Below are positions 37,654-50,005 of a stretch of DNA of 64,000 nt, piece after piece. Within the stretch, counting starts at the first letter, position 1. Each line of letters begins with the position of its first letter. The stretch is taken from the NCBI GenBank assembly GCA_036741355.1, contig DAINSK010000015.1, positions 7,487 to 71,486 of the forward strand. Reading direction: 5' to 3'. The notes under the pieces are model-generated. The model did no database searches, was not told the origin of the DNA, and worked only from the letters and a program-made list of their open reading frames with translations. The stretch comes from JBBRGK01 sp036741355. Lineage in GTDB: Bacteria; Chloroflexota; Dehalococcoidia; CAUJGQ01. The translations under genes and the position numbers were made by a program.

Positions 37654-38255
37654 GATGCGACGTCTCGATTGCGTTCCATGTTCCTGCGCATTTCGTCAAG
37701 CGTTCGTCGCAACAGACTTTTCACGGCGCCTTCGCTGCGATTCATCGCCCGGCCGATCTCCGCGTTGCTCATTCCTTCGACGTATTTTAGCAAAATCAGG
37801 TGCTGACGCTCCGGCGAGAGCGTCGCAATCGCGTCGCGCACGTCCGCCGCATCCTCGGCAGCGGCAAACGGCGACGGCGCCGCGGGCTCTCCGGCGCTGT
37901 CGAGCGGCGCCGTGGGGCGGCGCGAACGTTCGCGATAATAGTTGGCCACTAGGTTGTGGGCGATAGTGAACAGCCACGAGGCGAATGGGAGACCGCGCTC
38001 CTCAAAGTCGGCAAGGTGGCTCAACGCCTGGTAGAACGTGCGGGCGGTGAGGTCCTCGGCGTCGGCGGCACTGTCGGTACGGTAATAGAGGTAGCTGTAA
38101 ATTCGGTCGACGTAGCGTTCGTACAACGCGCCAAACGCCTCGCGGTCGATGCGCGCCTGTTCTACGAGCTCGCCGTCAGGCGGCCGCTGCAACGCCGCTG
38201 TTCCGCCACCGAGCGCTCGAAAGTGACCGGTCACCCTTGACAATGACACACTCAA
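37650..38255 (-). CDS. RNA polymerase sigma-70 factor, ECF subfamily
   Basis: The protein has 201 residues. Region 2 (FGALYERYVDRIYSYLYYRT, then DAEDLTARTFYQAL and FASWLFTIAHNLVANYYR) and region 4 (TLSPERQHLILLKYVEGMSN, then AEIGRAMNRSEGAVKSLLRR) are complete. Regions 1 and 3 are absent, as in ECF factors. The gene is divergent from hrcA; the intervening DNA carries the hrcA promoter and CIRCE. It is followed by the GTGA-coupled 93-residue gene, a likely partner. The regulon is unknown. Confidence 0.92.
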   Translation of the reverse strand: MSVSLSRVTGHFRALGGGTAALQRPPDGELVEQARIDREAFGALYERYVDRIYSYLYYRTDSAADAEDLTARTFYQALSHLADFEERGLPFASWLFTIAHNLVANYYRERSRRPTAPLDSAGEPAAPSPFAAAEDAADVRDAIATLSPERQHLILLKYVEGMSNAEIGRAMNRSEGAVKSLLRRTLDEMRRNMERNRDVAS

Positions 38256-38265
38256 CTGTTACTCT
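38237..38265 (+). promoter_or_regulatory. Promoter of hrcA-grpE-dnaK-dnaJ
   Basis: TTGACA (38237-38242) lies 17 bp before TACTCT (38260-38265), just upstream of CIRCE. The -35 is perfect and the -10 is weak. It overlaps the 5' end of the divergent sigma-factor gene. Confidence 0.55.
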
Positions 38266-38267
38266 CA

Positions 38268-38304
38268 CTGGGTTAGCACTCTCCGACCTTGAGTGCTAAC
38301 CCAG
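38268..38304 (+). promoter_or_regulatory. CIRCE operator (HrcA binding site)
   Basis: TTAGCACTC (38273-38281), nine bases, then GAGTGCTAA (38291-38299) match the CIRCE consensus exactly. Symmetry extends to 14 bp per arm (CTGGG outer ends). It lies 55 bp before the hrcA start, so HrcA autoregulates the operon. Confidence 0.97.
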
Positions 38305-38358
38305 CCGATTCCATTCAATACTTCTGCCGACGATCGGCCGGCTGGAGTAGAACACGGC

Positions 38359-39375
38359 ATGCTGACTGATAGACGTGCGCAGGTACTGCGCCTTATCGTA
38401 TCCGACTACATCGATACTGCAACTCCTGTGGGTTCCGAGCATATCGTCAAGCGACACCGCCTCGAACTGTCTCCCGCTACGATCCGTAACGAGATGGCCA
38501 AACTGGAGGAGGAAGGATATATCTCGCACCCGCACACGTCGGCGGGTCGGGTGCCCTCCGATCTCGGTTACCGCTACTACGTCGAAATGCTGATGGAGGA
38601 GCCGAACGTCAGCAATGACGAGCAGCTCCGCATCCTGCACCAGTTTCACCAGTCGACGGCAGAGCTCAGCGAATGGCTGCGGTTGGCGGCTTCCGTGCTC
38701 GCTCAGGAGTTGCGAAACGTCGCGGTGGTTTCGGCGCCGCGCTCGACCCGCTCACGCCTGAAGCACCTCGAATTGGTCAGTCTGCACGACCACAGCGCCT
38801 TGCTGGTAGTGGTTCTGCAGGAGGTCACAGTACGTCAGCAGGTTGTGGCGTTGCGCGAGACAGCGACGCAGGACGACCTCAGCCGCTTATCGCGCAAGCT
38901 GAATCACCTGTTCGCTGCCCTGACAGCCAGCCAGATTTCGGCCCGCACCGTCGATCTGTTGCCGCTTGAGGAGCAAATTGCCGGACTGGTCGCAGAAATC
39001 GTCCAGACAGAGGATGTGGTCGAATTCCCGGACCCACACCTTGAGGGTATACGGAACGTCTTATCGCAGCCGGAGTTCGCCCGTAGCGACCGCGTTCTCG
39101 ACATTCTCGAGGCGCTGGACGAACGCAATATCGCCCGGACGATCCCGCAGGCCGACATCGGCGAGGACGGAGTAACCGTGATCATCGGGGCCGAGAACCC
39201 CGAAAACGTGATGCGAGACCTAAGCATCGTCCTCGGCCGCTACGGCGATTCGCAGGGGCCATCCGGCATGCTCGCCGTGGTCGGGCCGACGCGAATGCCC
39301 TATTCACGGGCGATCGCAACGGTGCGCTACGTCGGGTCGTTGATGACCGAACTCATGATGAAGCTGTACGACTGA
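38359..39375 (+). CDS. hrcA: Heat-inducible transcription repressor HrcA
   Basis: The protein has 338 residues. It has an N-terminal winged helix (LTDRRAQVLRLIVSDYIDTA, then ATPVGSEHIVKRH and SPATIRNEMAKLEEEGYI) followed by the GAF-like HrcA domain. The ATG at 38359 is chosen because the earlier frame start at 38293 lies within CIRCE. It represses its own operon by binding CIRCE, with GroEL or DnaK control in other bacteria. It is followed by grpE, 51 bp downstream. Confidence 0.96.
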   Translation: MLTDRRAQVLRLIVSDYIDTATPVGSEHIVKRHRLELSPATIRNEMAKLEEEGYISHPHTSAGRVPSDLGYRYYVEMLMEEPNVSNDEQLRILHQFHQSTAELSEWLRLAASVLAQELRNVAVVSAPRSTRSRLKHLELVSLHDHSALLVVVLQEVTVRQQVVALRETATQDDLSRLSRKLNHLFAALTASQISARTVDLLPLEEQIAGLVAEIVQTEDVVEFPDPHLEGIRNVLSQPEFARSDRVLDILEALDERNIARTIPQADIGEDGVTVIIGAENPENVMRDLSIVLGRYGDSQGPSGMLAVVGPTRMPYSRAIATVRYVGSLMTELMMKLYD

Positions 39376-39426
39376 ACTTGCCACGAGCGGCCAGATATCC
39401 GATTTCGCGTGCATCCAGGAGCAGCA

Positions 39427-40014
39427 ATGGTTTCAAATGAACATCATCAACCGAATGACGGGAGTCATCGCCGACGCGGCCGATCCGGTCGCTCCGGCGA
39501 GATCAAACACGACGCGCAGGAAAACGGCGTCAAAGCAGAACAAGACACCGAGACTCTTGAGAGCCTCCAGGCGCAGTTGAGCGAGGAGCGCAACCGCGCG
39601 GACGGGTATTTGGAGCAATGGAAGCGGGCAACGGCCGACTATCAGAACTATAAGCGCCGCATTGAGCAGGAGCGAGAAGAGTACGGGCGACTCGCCAATA
39701 CTGCTATTCTGCTCAACATCTTGCCAGCAGTTGACGACCTCGACCGCGCGTTGGCGAACGTCGATGTCCCGCTCTCCGGCCAGAAGTGGGTCGAGGGCGT
39801 CGAGGCGATTAACCGGAAGCTCAAAGGCGCCCTGGAGGCGTCGGGATTGGCGGTCATACCAGCAGAAGGCGAGGCGTTCGATCCCAACGTGCACGAAGCC
39901 ATCAGCGAGGCCCCCGGCGAACACGGCCAGGTTGTTGCGGAGGTTCGGCCAGGTTACAGGCTCGGCAGCCGCGTCATCCGGCCAGCGTTGGTGGTCGTCG
40001 GCAACGGCAATTAA
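39427..40014 (+). CDS. grpE: Nucleotide exchange factor GrpE
   Basis: The protein has 195 residues. It has an acidic/polar N-terminal region, a long coiled coil (about 45-95) and the beta domain (GLAVIPAEGEAFDPNVHEAI, then VAEVRPGYRLGSRVIRPALV). The ATG at 39427 follows AGGAG closely; the GTG at 39409 is less likely. It drives ADP release from DnaK, encoded 68 bp downstream. It is co-transcribed with hrcA and dnaK. Confidence 0.95.
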   Translation: MVSNEHHQPNDGSHRRRGRSGRSGEIKHDAQENGVKAEQDTETLESLQAQLSEERNRADGYLEQWKRATADYQNYKRRIEQEREEYGRLANTAILLNILPAVDDLDRALANVDVPLSGQKWVEGVEAINRKLKGALEASGLAVIPAEGEAFDPNVHEAISEAPGEHGQVVAEVRPGYRLGSRVIRPALVVVGNGN

Positions 40015-40082
40015 GACGGATAACCAGTAGAAAAACGGGGCTCGATTTCTAAGCAGAAGAGGTCCAGGAGGGAAGTCAGATC

Positions 40083-41985
40083 ATGGCGAAGGTCATTGGC
40101 ATAGATCTCGGTACGACAAATAGTGCGGTCGCGGTGATGGAAGCCGGCGAGCCGGTCATCATCCCCAACGCCGAAGGCGGGCGCATTACACCCTCGATGG
40201 TGGCGCTCAGCAAGACCGGCGAACGGATGGTCGGGCAGGTGGCAAAGCGCCAGTCCGTGACCAACCCGGACAATACGATCTTCTCGGTGAAGCGGCTGAT
40301 GGGCCGCAAGTTCGACGACGTGGAAGTACAGCGCACCATAAAGATGGTGCCATACAAGATCGTCAAGGGACCGAACGGCGATGCGCACGTCGAGATGGGC
40401 GGCCGCAGCTACTCGCCGCCGGAAATCTCCGCGATGATCCTGCAGAAGCTCAAGACGGACGCGGAATCGTACCTGGGCGAGAAGATTACCGAAGCCGTCA
40501 TAACCGTGCCGGCGTACTTCAACGACAGTCAGCGCAACGCCACAAAAGACGCCGGCAAGATCGCCGGCCTGGAGGTATTGCGCATCGTCAACGAGCCGAC
40601 GGCAGCAGCGCTGGCCTACGGCCTCGATAAGAAGCACGACGAGACGGTTGCGGTCTACGACCTCGGCGGCGGTACGTTCGACGTCTCGATCTTGGAGCTT
40701 GGCGAAGGCACGTTCCAGGTAAAGAGCACCAACGGCGATACGCACCTTGGTGGCGACGATTTCGACCAGGTCCTGGTCAACTACCTGATCGACGAGTTCA
40801 AGAAGGACCAGGGGATCGACCTGCGGAATGACCGCCCGGCTCTGCAGCGCCTGCGCGAGGCGGCCGAGAAAGCGAAGATCGAGCTCTCGACGCTGCAGCA
40901 GACAGAAGTGAACCTGCCGTTCATCACTGCCGACCAGAACGGTCCCAAGCACCTCGTGATTACCCTCACCCGATCGAAGCTGGAGCAACTGACGAACGAT
41001 CTGGTGGATAAGACGCTCGGCCCGTGCCGCAAGGCGCAGGAAGACGCGAGCGTCTCTGCAACTCAGATAAACGAGGTTGTTCTGGTCGGCGGCCAGACCC
41101 GCATGCCGCTCGTCCAGGAGGCGGTCAAGAAGTTCTTCGGCAAGGAGCCGCACAAGGGCGTCAACCCGGACGAAGTCGTCGCCATCGGTGCCGCGATCCA
41201 GGCGGGCGTCTTGCGCGGCGAAGTCAAGGATGTACTGCTGCTCGACGTGACCCCGCTGACGCTGGGCATTGAGACGCTTGGCGGCGTGATGACGCCGCTG
41301 ATTCAGCGCAACACAACGATCCCGACCAGTAAGAGCCAGGTGTTCTCCACTGCGGCCGATGGCCAGTCGAGCGTGGAGATCCACGTCCTGCAGGGCGAAC
41401 GCGCGATGGCGGCCGACAACAAGTCGCTCGGCCGCTTTATCCTCGACGGCATCCTGCCTGCGCCGCGCGGCGTACCCCAGGTCGAAGTTACTTTCGACCT
41501 GGACGCGAACGGCATCGTGAACGTCTCGGCCAAGGACAAGGGCACCGGTAAGGAGCAGAAGATCACGATCACCGCTTCGTCCGGCCTCTCGAAAGCAGAG
41601 GTCGAGAAGCTGCAGCGCGAAGCCGAGATGCACGCGGATGAAGACCGCAAACGTCGCGAAGAGATCGAAATGCGCAACAACGCCGACAACCTGGCGCACC
41701 AGGCGGAGAAGTTACTGCGTGAAAACGGCGACAAGATCCCGGTTGAGTTGAAGAGCGAGGTCGAAGGCAAGGCAGAGACCCTGCGCAACGCACTCAAAGG
41801 CGACGACGCTGATGCAATTCGGCGTGACTTCGAGTCGCTTTCGGAAGCTCTTCAGAAAGTCGGCGCGGCTATCTATGGCGCGGCGGGCTCGGGGGCCGGA
41901 GCCGGCTTCGGAGAAGACGGTCAGAGCGCTAACGGCCACGCCGAAGGAAAGCCCGAGGAAGGCACCGTCGAGGGCGAATTCCGCG
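40083..41985 (+). CDS. dnaK: Chaperone DnaK (HSP70), 3' end in gap
   Basis: 634 residues are visible. The nucleotide-binding domain begins IGIDLGTTNSAVAVMEAGEP and includes DLGGGTFDVSILE; the substrate-binding domain includes LLLDVTPLTLGIETLGGV. The C-terminus reaches EGTVEGEFR, so only about two residues and the stop (typical ending EFREV) are missing in the 100-N gap. The continuous frame across the gap into dnaJ is an artefact. It is the core of the CIRCE-controlled operon and cooperates with GrpE and both DnaJ proteins in the window. Confidence 0.97.
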
Positions 41986-42085
41986 NNNNNNNNNNNNNNN
42001 NNNNNNNNNNNNNNNNNNNNNNNNNNNNNNNNNNNNNNNNNNNNNNNNNNNNNNNNNNNNNNNNNNNNNNNNNNNNNNNNNNNNN
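41986..42085. other. Assembly gap of 100 N between dnaK and dnaJ
   Basis: Exactly 100 N, the same length as the other gap in the window, so it is a placeholder of unknown true size. It hides the dnaK stop, the intergenic region and the first codons of dnaJ. Confidence 0.98.
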
Positions 42086-43195
42086 CAGCAGAAAGACCTC
42101 TACGAGGTGTTGGGCGTTCCCCGCACCGCGACAGCCGAAGAGATCAAGAAGGCCTTTCGCAAGCTGGCCATGCAGTACCACCCCGATCGCAACAGCGATT
42201 CGAGTGCCGAGGAGCGATTCAAGGAGATCAATACTGCCTTTGAAGTTCTATCCGATCCGGAGAAACGGGCCGCGTACGATCGCTTTGGTCACGCGGGCAT
42301 CGGCCAGCAGGGACCGAGCGGCTTCGAGGGGTTCAGTAACTTCGGCGGCTTCGGCGATATCTTCGACGCCTTCTTCGGGGGCGCTACGCGTCAGCGACGC
42401 GGACCGGCGCGCGGGCCCGATCTGCGCTTCAACCTGACCCTCAAGTTCGAAGAGGCCGTCTTCGGCGCAGAGAAGGAGATCGAGGTCAGCCGCACAGAGC
42501 AGTGCGCGATGTGCGGCGGCAGCGGCGCGGAGCCAGGCAGCAAGCCGGAACGATGCCCTAGCTGCAACGGCACGGGCGAAATCCGCCGCGTTCAACAGAG
42601 CATTTTCGGTCAGTTTGTCAACGTCACTCAGTGCGACCGTTGTCATGGCGAAGGCCGAATAATCACGAGCCTCTGCGCCCAGTGCCGGGGGGCAGGACGC
42701 GAGCGCAAAGTACGCAAGCTGCAGGTCACCGTTCCTCCCGGAGTGGACAACGGCCAGCAGCTTCGGCTCTCCGCCGAAGGCGAAGCGGGCGTGCAAGGGG
42801 GACCACCCGGAAACCTGTACGTGCTCTTACACGTTCAAGAGCACGACGTGTTCAAGCGGGACGAGGACGACATTATCCTCGACCTGCCGGTCAACGTCTC
42901 CCAGGCAACGCTCGGAGACGAGGTTCAGATCCCAACCATCGACGGCAAGGCGCAGTTGAAGATCCCGGCCGGAACGCAGTCGGGCCGAATATTCGAGTTG
43001 AAGGGCAATGGTGTCCCCCACCTGCGCGGCGGCGGACGCGGTGACCAGATCGTGCGCGTCCGCGTAGTCACTCCCACCAACCTCACCCCGGAACAGAAGC
43101 GCCTCGTCAGCGAACTTGGTAAATCACTCGGTACAGCCACGATGCCGCACGAAGAGAAAGGCTTCTTCGATCGCATCAAGGACGCATTCGGGTAA
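42086..43195 (+). CDS. dnaJ: Chaperone DnaJ (HSP40), 5' end in gap
   Basis: 369 residues are visible, starting at QQKDLYEVLGVPRTATAEEI; only a few N-terminal residues are lost in the gap. It has a J domain with HPD (QYHPDRN), a Gly/Phe-rich region, and four CxxCxGxG zinc repeats (CAMCGGSG, CPSCNGTG, CDRCHGEG, CAQCRGAG). The C-terminal beta domains complete a classical type I DnaJ. It differs from the two-repeat homologue at 9128-10147. It is part of the hrcA operon and is followed by prmA 11 bp downstream. Confidence 0.96.
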   Translation, partial: QQKDLYEVLGVPRTATAEEIKKAFRKLAMQYHPDRNSDSSAEERFKEINTAFEVLSDPEKRAAYDRFGHAGIGQQGPSGFEGFSNFGGFGDIFDAFFGGATRQRRGPARGPDLRFNLTLKFEEAVFGAEKEIEVSRTEQCAMCGGSGAEPGSKPERCPSCNGTGEIRRVQQSIFGQFVNVTQCDRCHGEGRIITSLCAQCRGAGRERKVRKLQVTVPPGVDNGQQLRLSAEGEAGVQGGPPGNLYVLLHVQEHDVFKRDEDDIILDLPVNVSQATLGDEVQIPTIDGKAQLKIPAGTQSGRIFELKGNGVPHLRGGGRGDQIVRVRVVTPTNLTPEQKRLVSELGKSLGTATMPHEEKGFFDRIKDAFG

Positions 43196-43206
43196 GCGGG
43201 GCCCTA

Positions 43207-44121
43207 TTGGACTGGGTTGAACTCTCCGCGGAGGTGTCGGGCGACCGGGTCGAGGATCTGTGCTCGGCGCTCGAGAATGTAGCGCCGGGCGGCTGCAGTA
43301 TCGAAGACCCTATCGTGCCGCTTGGCCCCGAGGAAGGCGTCCGACGCGAGCCCTGGCGCCCGTCGACAGTCCGAATCTACCTGCCCGTGGACGTACACAT
43401 CGATGAAAGACGTCGCGACGCCGCGGTGGCCGCCGCGCGGCAATCGGTACGCTTCAGGGAGCGGCCGGTGCGCGAGGCTGATTGGGCGAACGCCTGGAAA
43501 GAGTTCTTCCAGGTTGAACAGATCGGCCGGCACATTGTGGTGCGTCCAACGTGGCGAGAATTCTCCCCGAGCCCCGAAGACATCGTGCTGCACCTCGATC
43601 CCGGCATGGCCTTCGGCACGGGGCAACACGAAACCACCCGCATGTGCCTCGTAGTGCTTGAAGAGTTGGCCGAACCGGGAATGCGCGTCCTCGATGTGGG
43701 ATGCGGATCCGGTATCCTCTCTGTTGCGGCGGCCAGACTTGGTGCGGCCTCCGTCACCGCGGTGGACCTCGATTCCGTGGCCGTCGAGGCAACCGCCGTC
43801 AATGCAGCCCGCAATGGCGTGGCTGCTATTATTCGAGTAGCCGAGGGGAGCCTGGATGACGGTTGGCCTTTCGGAGCTATGCCCAGCGCTGAATTCGACC
43901 TCGTCCTGGCCAATATTCATGCCGCGGCCGCGGAAACGCTGGCGCCGGCCTACTGGCATGCACTTCGCCCCGGCGGAACGCTGGTTGCCAGCGGCATGAT
44001 TGCAGAGAGGTTGGATGCCGCCTGCGCCGCACTTTCGAACAACGGCTTTGATCGGCTCGACGTCCGCGTCCTCGGCGAATGGCGCACCGTCGTCGCTCGG
44101 CGCCCCGATGCTTCAGGTTAG
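43207..44121 (+). CDS. prmA: Ribosomal protein L11 methyltransferase
   Basis: The protein has 304 residues and uses SAM to trimethylate ribosomal protein L11. It has an N-terminal substrate-recognition domain (1-100), then DWANAWKEFFQ, the PrmA signature LDPGMAFGTGQHETT, SAM motif LDVGCGSGILSVAA and the catalytic-site NIHA. A TTG start at 43207 follows dnaJ by 11 bp. The dnaJ-prmA-rsmE order is widely conserved. Confidence 0.95.
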   Translation: MDWVELSAEVSGDRVEDLCSALENVAPGGCSIEDPIVPLGPEEGVRREPWRPSTVRIYLPVDVHIDERRRDAAVAAARQSVRFRERPVREADWANAWKEFFQVEQIGRHIVVRPTWREFSPSPEDIVLHLDPGMAFGTGQHETTRMCLVVLEELAEPGMRVLDVGCGSGILSVAAARLGAASVTAVDLDSVAVEATAVNAARNGVAAIIRVAEGSLDDGWPFGAMPSAEFDLVLANIHAAAAETLAPAYWHALRPGGTLVASGMIAERLDAACAALSNNGFDRLDVRVLGEWRTVVARRPDASG

Positions 44122-44128
44122 TTGAGCC

Positions 44129-44911
44129 ATGCACCGTTTCCACGTGCCGGACCTTCGATTGGATAATAGAGCGGCCATCATGACGCCGACGCAGTCGCGG
44201 CAGATCGCCCGGGTTCTGCGCATGAGGTCCGGAGAGCAGATCGAGTTGTTCGACGGTCGCGGCGATCTTGCGGAGGCGAAGCTTACCGAGGTCAACGCCA
44301 ACCGAGTATCCGCGACGATCCTATCCACCAGCCGTGTCGCCTGGCCTCTTCCCTGGCGCACGACGCTCTACTTGGCGGTCATCCGGCCGCAACGGTTTGA
44401 GTGGGCGATCGAAAAGGCGACCGAATTAGGTGCGGCGTCAATCGTACCTGTCTTCTGTTCGAATACCACCCACGGGGGCGATTCGGTCGGGTCGTCGCGG
44501 CACGGACGGTGGCAGCAGATCGCCATTGAGGCGGCGGAACAGTGCGGCTCGGCATTCGTGCCCCGCGTGGGCGCGGCCGTGACTCTGCAAGAAGCCTTGG
44601 CTGAAGCCGCGAGCCTTCGCATCTTCGCCGGGGAAAGCGCTGGAGAAAAGAAGGGCGAGCGCCTGATGGATGTGATCGCCGGAATTCGTCGTCGAGACGG
44701 CGACGACCCGTTATCCGTCAGCCTCTACATCGGGCCAGAAGGCGGATTCGCGGCGGCCGAAGTGGAGACGTCCATGGCGGCAGGTTGCAGACTGGTGACG
44801 CTTGGCCCTCGTATCCTGCGCGCCGAAACTGCTGCGGTCGCGGCGCTGTCGCTGATGCTGGCAGGCGCCTCCAATAGCGATCAAATGCCCTCGTCTCTTT
44901 CCATCATCTGA
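44129..44911 (+). CDS. rsmE: 16S rRNA m3U1498 methyltransferase
   Basis: The protein has 260 residues of the SPOUT superfamily. It has an N-terminal PUA-like domain (RFHVPDLRLDN, then QIARVLRMRSGEQIELFDG). The knotted SAM-binding domain has YIGPEGGF and LGPRILRAETAAVAAL, both diagnostic. It follows prmA by 7 bp, completing the hrcA-led operon. A 9-bp hairpin (44982-44990 with 44999-45007) lies before the next gene. Confidence 0.94.
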   Translation: MHRFHVPDLRLDNRAAIMTPTQSRQIARVLRMRSGEQIELFDGRGDLAEAKLTEVNANRVSATILSTSRVAWPLPWRTTLYLAVIRPQRFEWAIEKATELGAASIVPVFCSNTTHGGDSVGSSRHGRWQQIAIEAAEQCGSAFVPRVGAAVTLQEALAEAASLRIFAGESAGEKKGERLMDVIAGIRRRDGDDPLSVSLYIGPEGGFAAAEVETSMAAGCRLVTLGPRILRAETAAVAALSLMLAGASNSDQMPSSLSII

Positions 44912-44981
44912 GCCGTCGACTCGGGATTTTTCACGCTATTTGCTACGCCAACGTGTCGCGTGGTGCTATCGTATGCTACAG

Positions 44982-45007
44982 GCGGAATTCGACGTAGCGA
45001 ATTCCGC
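44982..45007 (+). repeat. Perfect 9-bp inverted repeat before tyrA
   Basis: GCGGAATTC (44982-44990) and GAATTCCGC (44999-45007) have an 8-nt spacer and end 20 bp before the tyrA start. It could be an operator or a hairpin in the leader; no T-run follows. Confidence 0.45.
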
Positions 45008-45027
45008 GTGTGCGGTAAGGGCGGTTT

Positions 45028-46056
45028 ATGGCAGTCGAAAAGGTCACAATTATCGGCACCGGTTTGATCGGGAGCTCGATTGGCCTCGCACTGAAGGCGG
45101 CGAAACTCCCTAATGTCCAGATCGTGGGCCACGACATCGAGCCTGATGCGGCAAAGGCGGCGCAAAAGCGCGGTGCCGTAGACTCTATCCAATCGCACCT
45201 GGAAGGGGCCGTCGCGGACGCTCGCCTTATCATCCTGGCCACACCGCCGCTCGCCATCCGGCCGCTGCTTGAAGACCTGGCCGAGCTCGCTCCCGAAGGC
45301 TCGATCATCACCGACGTCAGCAGCACCAAGGCCGACATCATGCGTTGGGCAAAAGAGCTGTTGCCGGACAACGTCTCCTTCGTCGGCGGCCACCCAATGG
45401 CCGGCAAGGAGGAGACGGGGGCACAAGCCGCGGACGCCGACCTGTTTCGCGGAAAAGCATATGCCGTCGTTCCGTCCACCTCCGCCACTGAAGGCGCGGT
45501 GAAGTCTGTGCTGGGTCTGGTCTCCATCGTCGGCGCCGATCCCGTTTTTATCGACGCGGAGGAGCACGACCAGTATGTGGCGGCAATCAGTCACATGCCG
45601 ATGGTGGCCTCCACGGCCATTTTCACGCTGATCCGCAACAGCCAGGGTTGGAACGAAATATCGCCATTGGCAAGCACCGGCTTCAAAGATATGACGCGCC
45701 TTGCTTCGGGCGATCCGTACATGAACCACGACATCTGCGTCACCAACGCCGACGGGGTGGTACACTGGCTCGACCGCTTCATCGCCGAATTGCTGCGCTA
45801 CAAGAACATGGTGCTAGACAATCACGAAGAGCTGTTCAACACGTTTAACGCCGCACAACTCCAGCGCGAAGCCTTCCTGAACGGCACCGACCGGCCCGCG
45901 GCCAGTCGCGTCGAACTGCCGTCTACCGGCGAACAGATCAACAGTATGCTGTTCGGCGGTCTGCTGGCGCAGGGCGCCAAGAAGTACGAGAAGATGATGA
46001 AGCGCGTCGATCGGAACGATCTGCGGCGCGGCATCAATGACGATGACGACGAATAG
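45028..46056 (+). CDS. tyrA: Prephenate dehydrogenase
   Basis: The protein has 342 residues and oxidatively decarboxylates prephenate to 4-hydroxyphenylpyruvate in tyrosine synthesis. The N-terminal Rossmann domain has IIGTGLIGSSIGLALK; catalytic-region motifs are GGHPMAGKEETGA and SHMPMVAS. The C-terminal dimerisation domain is helical (RFIAELLRYKNMVLDNHEEL) and ends with an acidic tail (NDDDDE). No ACT domain is present. No other aromatic-pathway gene adjoins it. Confidence 0.92.
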   Translation: MAVEKVTIIGTGLIGSSIGLALKAAKLPNVQIVGHDIEPDAAKAAQKRGAVDSIQSHLEGAVADARLIILATPPLAIRPLLEDLAELAPEGSIITDVSSTKADIMRWAKELLPDNVSFVGGHPMAGKEETGAQAADADLFRGKAYAVVPSTSATEGAVKSVLGLVSIVGADPVFIDAEEHDQYVAAISHMPMVASTAIFTLIRNSQGWNEISPLASTGFKDMTRLASGDPYMNHDICVTNADGVVHWLDRFIAELLRYKNMVLDNHEELFNTFNAAQLQREAFLNGTDRPAASRVELPSTGEQINSMLFGGLLAQGAKKYEKMMKRVDRNDLRRGINDDDDE

Positions 46057-46143
46057 CAGCAGCTTCCGGGTCAAACTCCATCACCGGCCCTTCATATAGC
46101 AAGAAGCGACCGACGACAGGGGCCGAACGGCCGGAGGGAACGC

Positions 46144-46428
46144 ATGGCAACCGAACTGATTCATGTTGGATTCGGGAACGTCCTGGCGGTGAACCGAGTC
46201 ATTGCGATCGTGGCGCCAAACTCCGCGCCCACGAAGCGGCTCATCCAGGAAGGCAAGAACAAAGGGTTGACCGTCGACATGACCAGCGGCCGCCGCACCA
46301 AAGCGGTGTTGGTGATGGACGACGGCCACATCGTGCTAGCGGCCATCACTCCCGAGACGATTACCGGCCGCGTGTTCTCTGCTCGCGGCACCAGCGGACC
46401 CCGCATGATCAACAACGAGGATGAATAG
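46144..46428 (+). CDS. remA: RemA/DUF370 family regulator
   Basis: The protein has 94 residues. DUF370 motifs ELIHVGFGNVLAVNRVIAIV and KNKGLTVDMTSGRRTKAVLV are complete. RemA binds DNA and activates matrix genes in Bacillus; in many phyla the gene simply precedes gmk, as here, with an 8-bp overlap. The C-terminal extension past the core is short. The target genes in this organism are unknown. Confidence 0.92.
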   Translation: MATELIHVGFGNVLAVNRVIAIVAPNSAPTKRLIQEGKNKGLTVDMTSGRRTKAVLVMDDGHIVLAAITPETITGRVFSARGTSGPRMINNEDE

Positions 46429-47011
46429 CATCCCGCTGCTCGTGGTGCTTTCGGGCCCGTCCGGCGCCGGCAAGGATGCAGTACTCAAAGAGCTCCGACG
46501 CCGGGGACGGCACTGCCATTTCACCATCACCGCCACGACCCGGCCGCCCCGTCCCGACGAACGCGACGGCGTCGATTACTTCTTCTACGACGAAGCGACG
46601 TTTCTCCGTCTGCTAGAAAACGGCGGTCTTCTGGAGCACCAACTCTACAACGGCACCTACCGTGGTGTCCCGCGACAGCAGGTTGCGACAGCGCTCGCGG
46701 ACGGCATGGACGTGGTGATGCGAACCGACGTAGCGGGGGCACAAACACTCAAGCGACTCGCACCCGGGGCCGTGCTGATCTTTATCTATCCCCTCAGCGT
46801 CGAAGTCCTGCGCACACGCATGCTGAGCCGCGGCTCCGAGTCGCCCGAGTCGTTGCAACAGCGTCTTGCGCGCGCTCCCGACGAACTTGCACACGTTCGG
46901 GACTTTGACTACGCGGTCGTGAACGAAGACGGCGCGCTCGACCGGACTGTCGATAGAGTCGAAGCAATAATGCTCGCCGAACACTGCAGGGTGACCCGGA
47001 AGCCGGTGCGG

Positions 47012-47017
<6 letters not shown>
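46421..47017 (+). CDS. gmk: Guanylate kinase
   Basis: The protein has 198 residues and phosphorylates GMP to GDP. It has a P-loop GPSGAGKD, the GMP-binding segment TATTRPPRPDERDGVDYFF and the lid region with RGSESPESLQQRL. It overlaps remA by 8 bp and is convergent with the LuxR ATPase gene (6-bp overlap). The adjacent rpoZ often found with gmk is absent. Confidence 0.95.

Positions 47018-50005
<2,988 letters not shown>

Noticed and set aside
38248..38297. HAIR (HspR) operator at hrcA, from ACTCAA and CTTGAGT sequences
   Set aside because: The half-sites are in the wrong order and spacing; CTTGAGT is part of the CIRCE element.
40083..42437. Single 784-codon frame covering dnaK and the start of dnaJ
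   Set aside because: It runs through 100 N and then reads dnaJ in the wrong frame; dnaK and dnaJ are separate genes.
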